A DNA stretch of 7,224 bases from a bacterium (lineage in GTDB: Bacteria > SZUA-79 > Acidulodesulfobacterales > Acidulodesulfobacteraceae), in the NCBI GenBank assembly GCA_021791295.1, contig JAJYWW010000076.1, positions 1 to 7,224 on the forward strand, in the 5' to 3' direction. The notes beneath the pieces are model-generated. The model ran no database searches and was not told the DNA's origin. It was given only the letters and a program-made list of their open reading frames with translations. Both the position numbers and the translations under genes were made by a program. Shown piece after piece: positions 5,910 to 7,224 of the stretch. Every line of letters starts with the position of its first letter. Position 1 is the first letter of the stretch.

Positions 5910-6932
5910 TTAGATAAACTCGTCTTTTATGTCTCTTTCCAAAAGTTTTATTATGGCGTCGGAAGGCTTCAGTCCTTCGTAAAGAATCGAGTAAACCACT
6001 TCGGTAATGGGCATATAAATATTTTTTTCTTTAGCTATATTATGCACCGATTTTGTCGTCGCAACTCCTTCCGCAACCATCTTCATTCCGCTTAAAATCG
6101 AATCTATATTTTCCCCTCTGCCAATCCTGAGTCCTACCGTTCTGTTTCTGCTTAAGTCGGAAGCGGCGGTAAGCATTAAATCTCCTATACCGGAAAGTCC
6201 CGTAAAAGTTTGACTATCCGCACCCATAGCCTCGCCGAACCGCGTCATTTCTACGATACCGCGGGTAAGAAGAGCCGCTCTTGCATTATTGCCCAGTCCA
6301 AGCCCGTCGGAAACTCCGGCTGCAATAGCTATTATGTTTTTAAGGGATCCCCCAAGTTCTACCCCTTTAACGTCGCTTAAAGTATATACTCTAAAGTTTA
6401 CCGCATTTTTAAAAAAATTTTTTATTTCGTTTAAAATTTCATCGTTTTGCGAAGCAATACACACTGCGGTAGGCAGATACCTTGAGACTTCCGCCGCAAA
6501 ACTAGGACCGCTTAAAACTGCGTATCTTGCAAGCATTTTTTCGCCGAACACGCCTTTAAAAACCTCGCTCGGCAAATTCATAGACTCGTCTCCAAGCCCT
6601 TTAGCCGTATTTAAAAATATATAAGAGCCGAAATCGAATCTGTCTTCGTTTTCTTTTATATCTAAAAGAGTATTCTTCAGCGCTTTTGACGGAACGGTTA
6701 AAAATATAATTTTACAATTTTTAAAGACGGTTCCATAATCGCCGGTCACGGTTATATTTTCGTCCAGCCTGACATCCTTAAGATAATACTCGTTATATCT
6801 TTTTATTTTTAGTTCTTCTACAAACTCTTTACTCCTGCATTTTAAATAAACTTCGTCCGAAAATTTTGAAAAATTAACGGCTAAAGCCGTTCCAAAACTT
6901 CCCGAACCGATAATTCCCACGGTTTTATTCAT
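5910..6932 (-). CDS. gpsA: NAD(P)H-dependent glycerol-3-phosphate dehydrogenase
   Basis: GpsA reduces dihydroxyacetone phosphate to sn-glycerol-3-phosphate in the cytoplasm, giving the backbone for phospholipids. The 340-residue product is full length. It opens with the Rossmann loop VGIIGSGSFGTALA (5-18), then shows FLTVPSKAL (77-85), NTAKGLG (108-114), LSGPSFAAEV (140-149) and the catalytic region VELGGSLKNIIAIAAG (191-206, Lys198). The substrate-binding part follows: NARAALLTRGIVEM (216-229), GLSGIGDLMLT (245-255) and SRNRTVG (261-267, Arg264). MVAEGVATTK (285-294) and a helical C-terminus complete the protein. The start codon overlaps the end of gyrA by 8 bases (ATGAATAA), with GGAAG just upstream, so translation is probably coupled to gyrA. 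gpsA follows gyrA in Geobacter as I recall, so the pairing points to lineage rather than to shared function. Confidence 0.98.
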   Translation of the reverse strand: MNKTVGIIGSGSFGTALAVNFSKFSDEVYLKCRSKEFVEELKIKRYNEYYLKDVRLDENITVTGDYGTVFKNCKIIFLTVPSKALKNTLLDIKENEDRFDFGSYIFLNTAKGLGDESMNLPSEVFKGVFGEKMLARYAVLSGPSFAAEVSRYLPTAVCIASQNDEILNEIKNFFKNAVNFRVYTLSDVKGVELGGSLKNIIAIAAGVSDGLGLGNNARAALLTRGIVEMTRFGEAMGADSQTFTGLSGIGDLMLTAASDLSRNRTVGLRIGRGENIDSILSGMKMVAEGVATTKSVHNIAKEKNIYMPITEVVYSILYEGLKPSDAIIKLLERDIKDEFI

Positions 6933-7224
6933 AATCTTCCGTCATCATATCGTGTGACGATATTACTGCGCTGACGACTCTTTCGGTTTCGTCTAAATTG
7001 ACTAATTTTACGCCCATAGTGTTTCTTCCTATGCTTCTTAAATTAGACTCGTTAATCCTTATAATTTTACCGTTAGAGGTTATTAATATTATATCGTTGT
7101 CTCCGGAAGCTTTAAGGACGGATACTACGAATCCGTTTCTCGCTCCGGTTTTAACGGCAATTATCCCTTTGCCGCCTCTGCTCTGTTTTCTAAATTCGGT
7201 CATGATGGTTTTTTTGCCGTAACC
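6925..7224 (-). CDS. gyrA: DNA gyrase subunit A, C-terminal end (5' part beyond the window)
   Basis: The frame is open from the right edge to the TAA at 6925-6927, giving the last 99 residues. GyrA is the breakage-reunion subunit of gyrase; its C-terminal beta-pinwheel wraps DNA for negative supercoiling. This fragment is the end of that pinwheel. It begins GYGKKTIMTEFRKQSRGGKG, which has the blade signature and a GyrA-box-like QSRGGKG, and continues with ILITSNGKIIRI, SIGRNTMGVKLVNLDETERVV and a short acidic end HDMMTEDYE. The methionine at 7203 is internal, since the conserved GYGKKT lies before it. ParC is the alternative, but the regular GRNTxGVxLxxLDExDRV pattern is typical of GyrA. It overlaps gpsA by 8 bases. 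gyrA often lies near dnaA and the origin, so the window may be origin-proximal (inference). Confidence 0.93.
   Translation of the reverse strand, partial: GYGKKTIMTEFRKQSRGGKGIIAVKTGARNGFVVSVLKASGDNDIILITSNGKIIRINESNLRSIGRNTMGVKLVNLDETERVVSAVISSHDMMTEDYE

Noticed and set aside
5847..6095. Plus-strand frame starting in the spacer before gpsA
   Set aside because: It starts in the intergenic region but has no ribosome binding site, runs antisense through the end of gpsA, and its product shows no family pattern.
6925..7203. A separate 92-residue protein starting at the methionine at 7203
   Set aside because: The frame is open to the window edge and the residues before this methionine (GYGKKTI) belong to the conserved GyrA pinwheel, so this is the tail of gyrA.

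Overview
The window is a gene-dense, AT-rich stretch of bacterial chromosome. Every supported gene lies on the minus strand, so transcription runs from high to low coordinates. In transcription order it holds: the 3' end of gyrA (DNA gyrase A, cut by the right edge); gpsA (glycerol-3-phosphate dehydrogenase); a YhfA-like OsmC-family protein; an AMMECR1-domain protein; a single-domain precorrin-2 dehydrogenase (siroheme synthase N-terminal type); a CcsA/HemX-like membrane protein; hemA (glutamyl-tRNA reductase); hemC (hydroxymethylbilane synthase); and the front of a fused uroporphyrinogen-III methyltransferase/uroporphyrinogen-III synthase (cobA-hemD, cut by the left edge). There are no RNA genes, mobile elements, CRISPR arrays or long repeats that I can see, and no gene-free stretch longer than 80 bases.

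Organism: the gene order (HemX-like protein, hemA, hemC, fused cobA-hemD, with precorrin-2 dehydrogenase just upstream) and the gyrA-gpsA neighbourhood resemble delta-proteobacterial (Desulfobacterota) chromosomes such as Geobacter and Desulfovibrio. The low GC points to an AT-rich member of that group or a neighbouring anaerobic or acidophilic lineage. This is inference from gene order and protein style, not from a search.

Layout: right block (about 5910-7224), gyrA and gpsA overlap by 8 bases. An 80-base spacer (5830-5909) carries a strong hairpin and then the best Shine-Dalgarno sequence in the window. Left block (1-5829), seven genes separated by at most 63 bases; one pair overlaps by one base (TAATG). 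The left block is mainly a tetrapyrrole operon. HemA makes glutamate-1-semialdehyde from Glu-tRNA, HemC makes hydroxymethylbilane, HemD closes it to uroporphyrinogen III, the methyltransferase makes precorrin-2, and the dehydrogenase makes sirohydrochlorin. hemL and hemB are not in the window. Routing uroporphyrinogen III to sirohydrochlorin, with no hemE/F/H in sight, fits siroheme and possibly the siroheme-dependent heme route, or B12.

Most of the window is ordinary core metabolism. The points worth a second look are: a HemX-like protein whose tryptophan-rich (WWD) motif has been lost; an AMMECR1 gene coupled to the precorrin-2 dehydrogenase without its usual partners; hemA with no ribosome binding site but a TATAAT just upstream; a TTG start on hemC; and the hairpin before the OsmC gene. 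I do not see a convincing undescribed multi-gene system.
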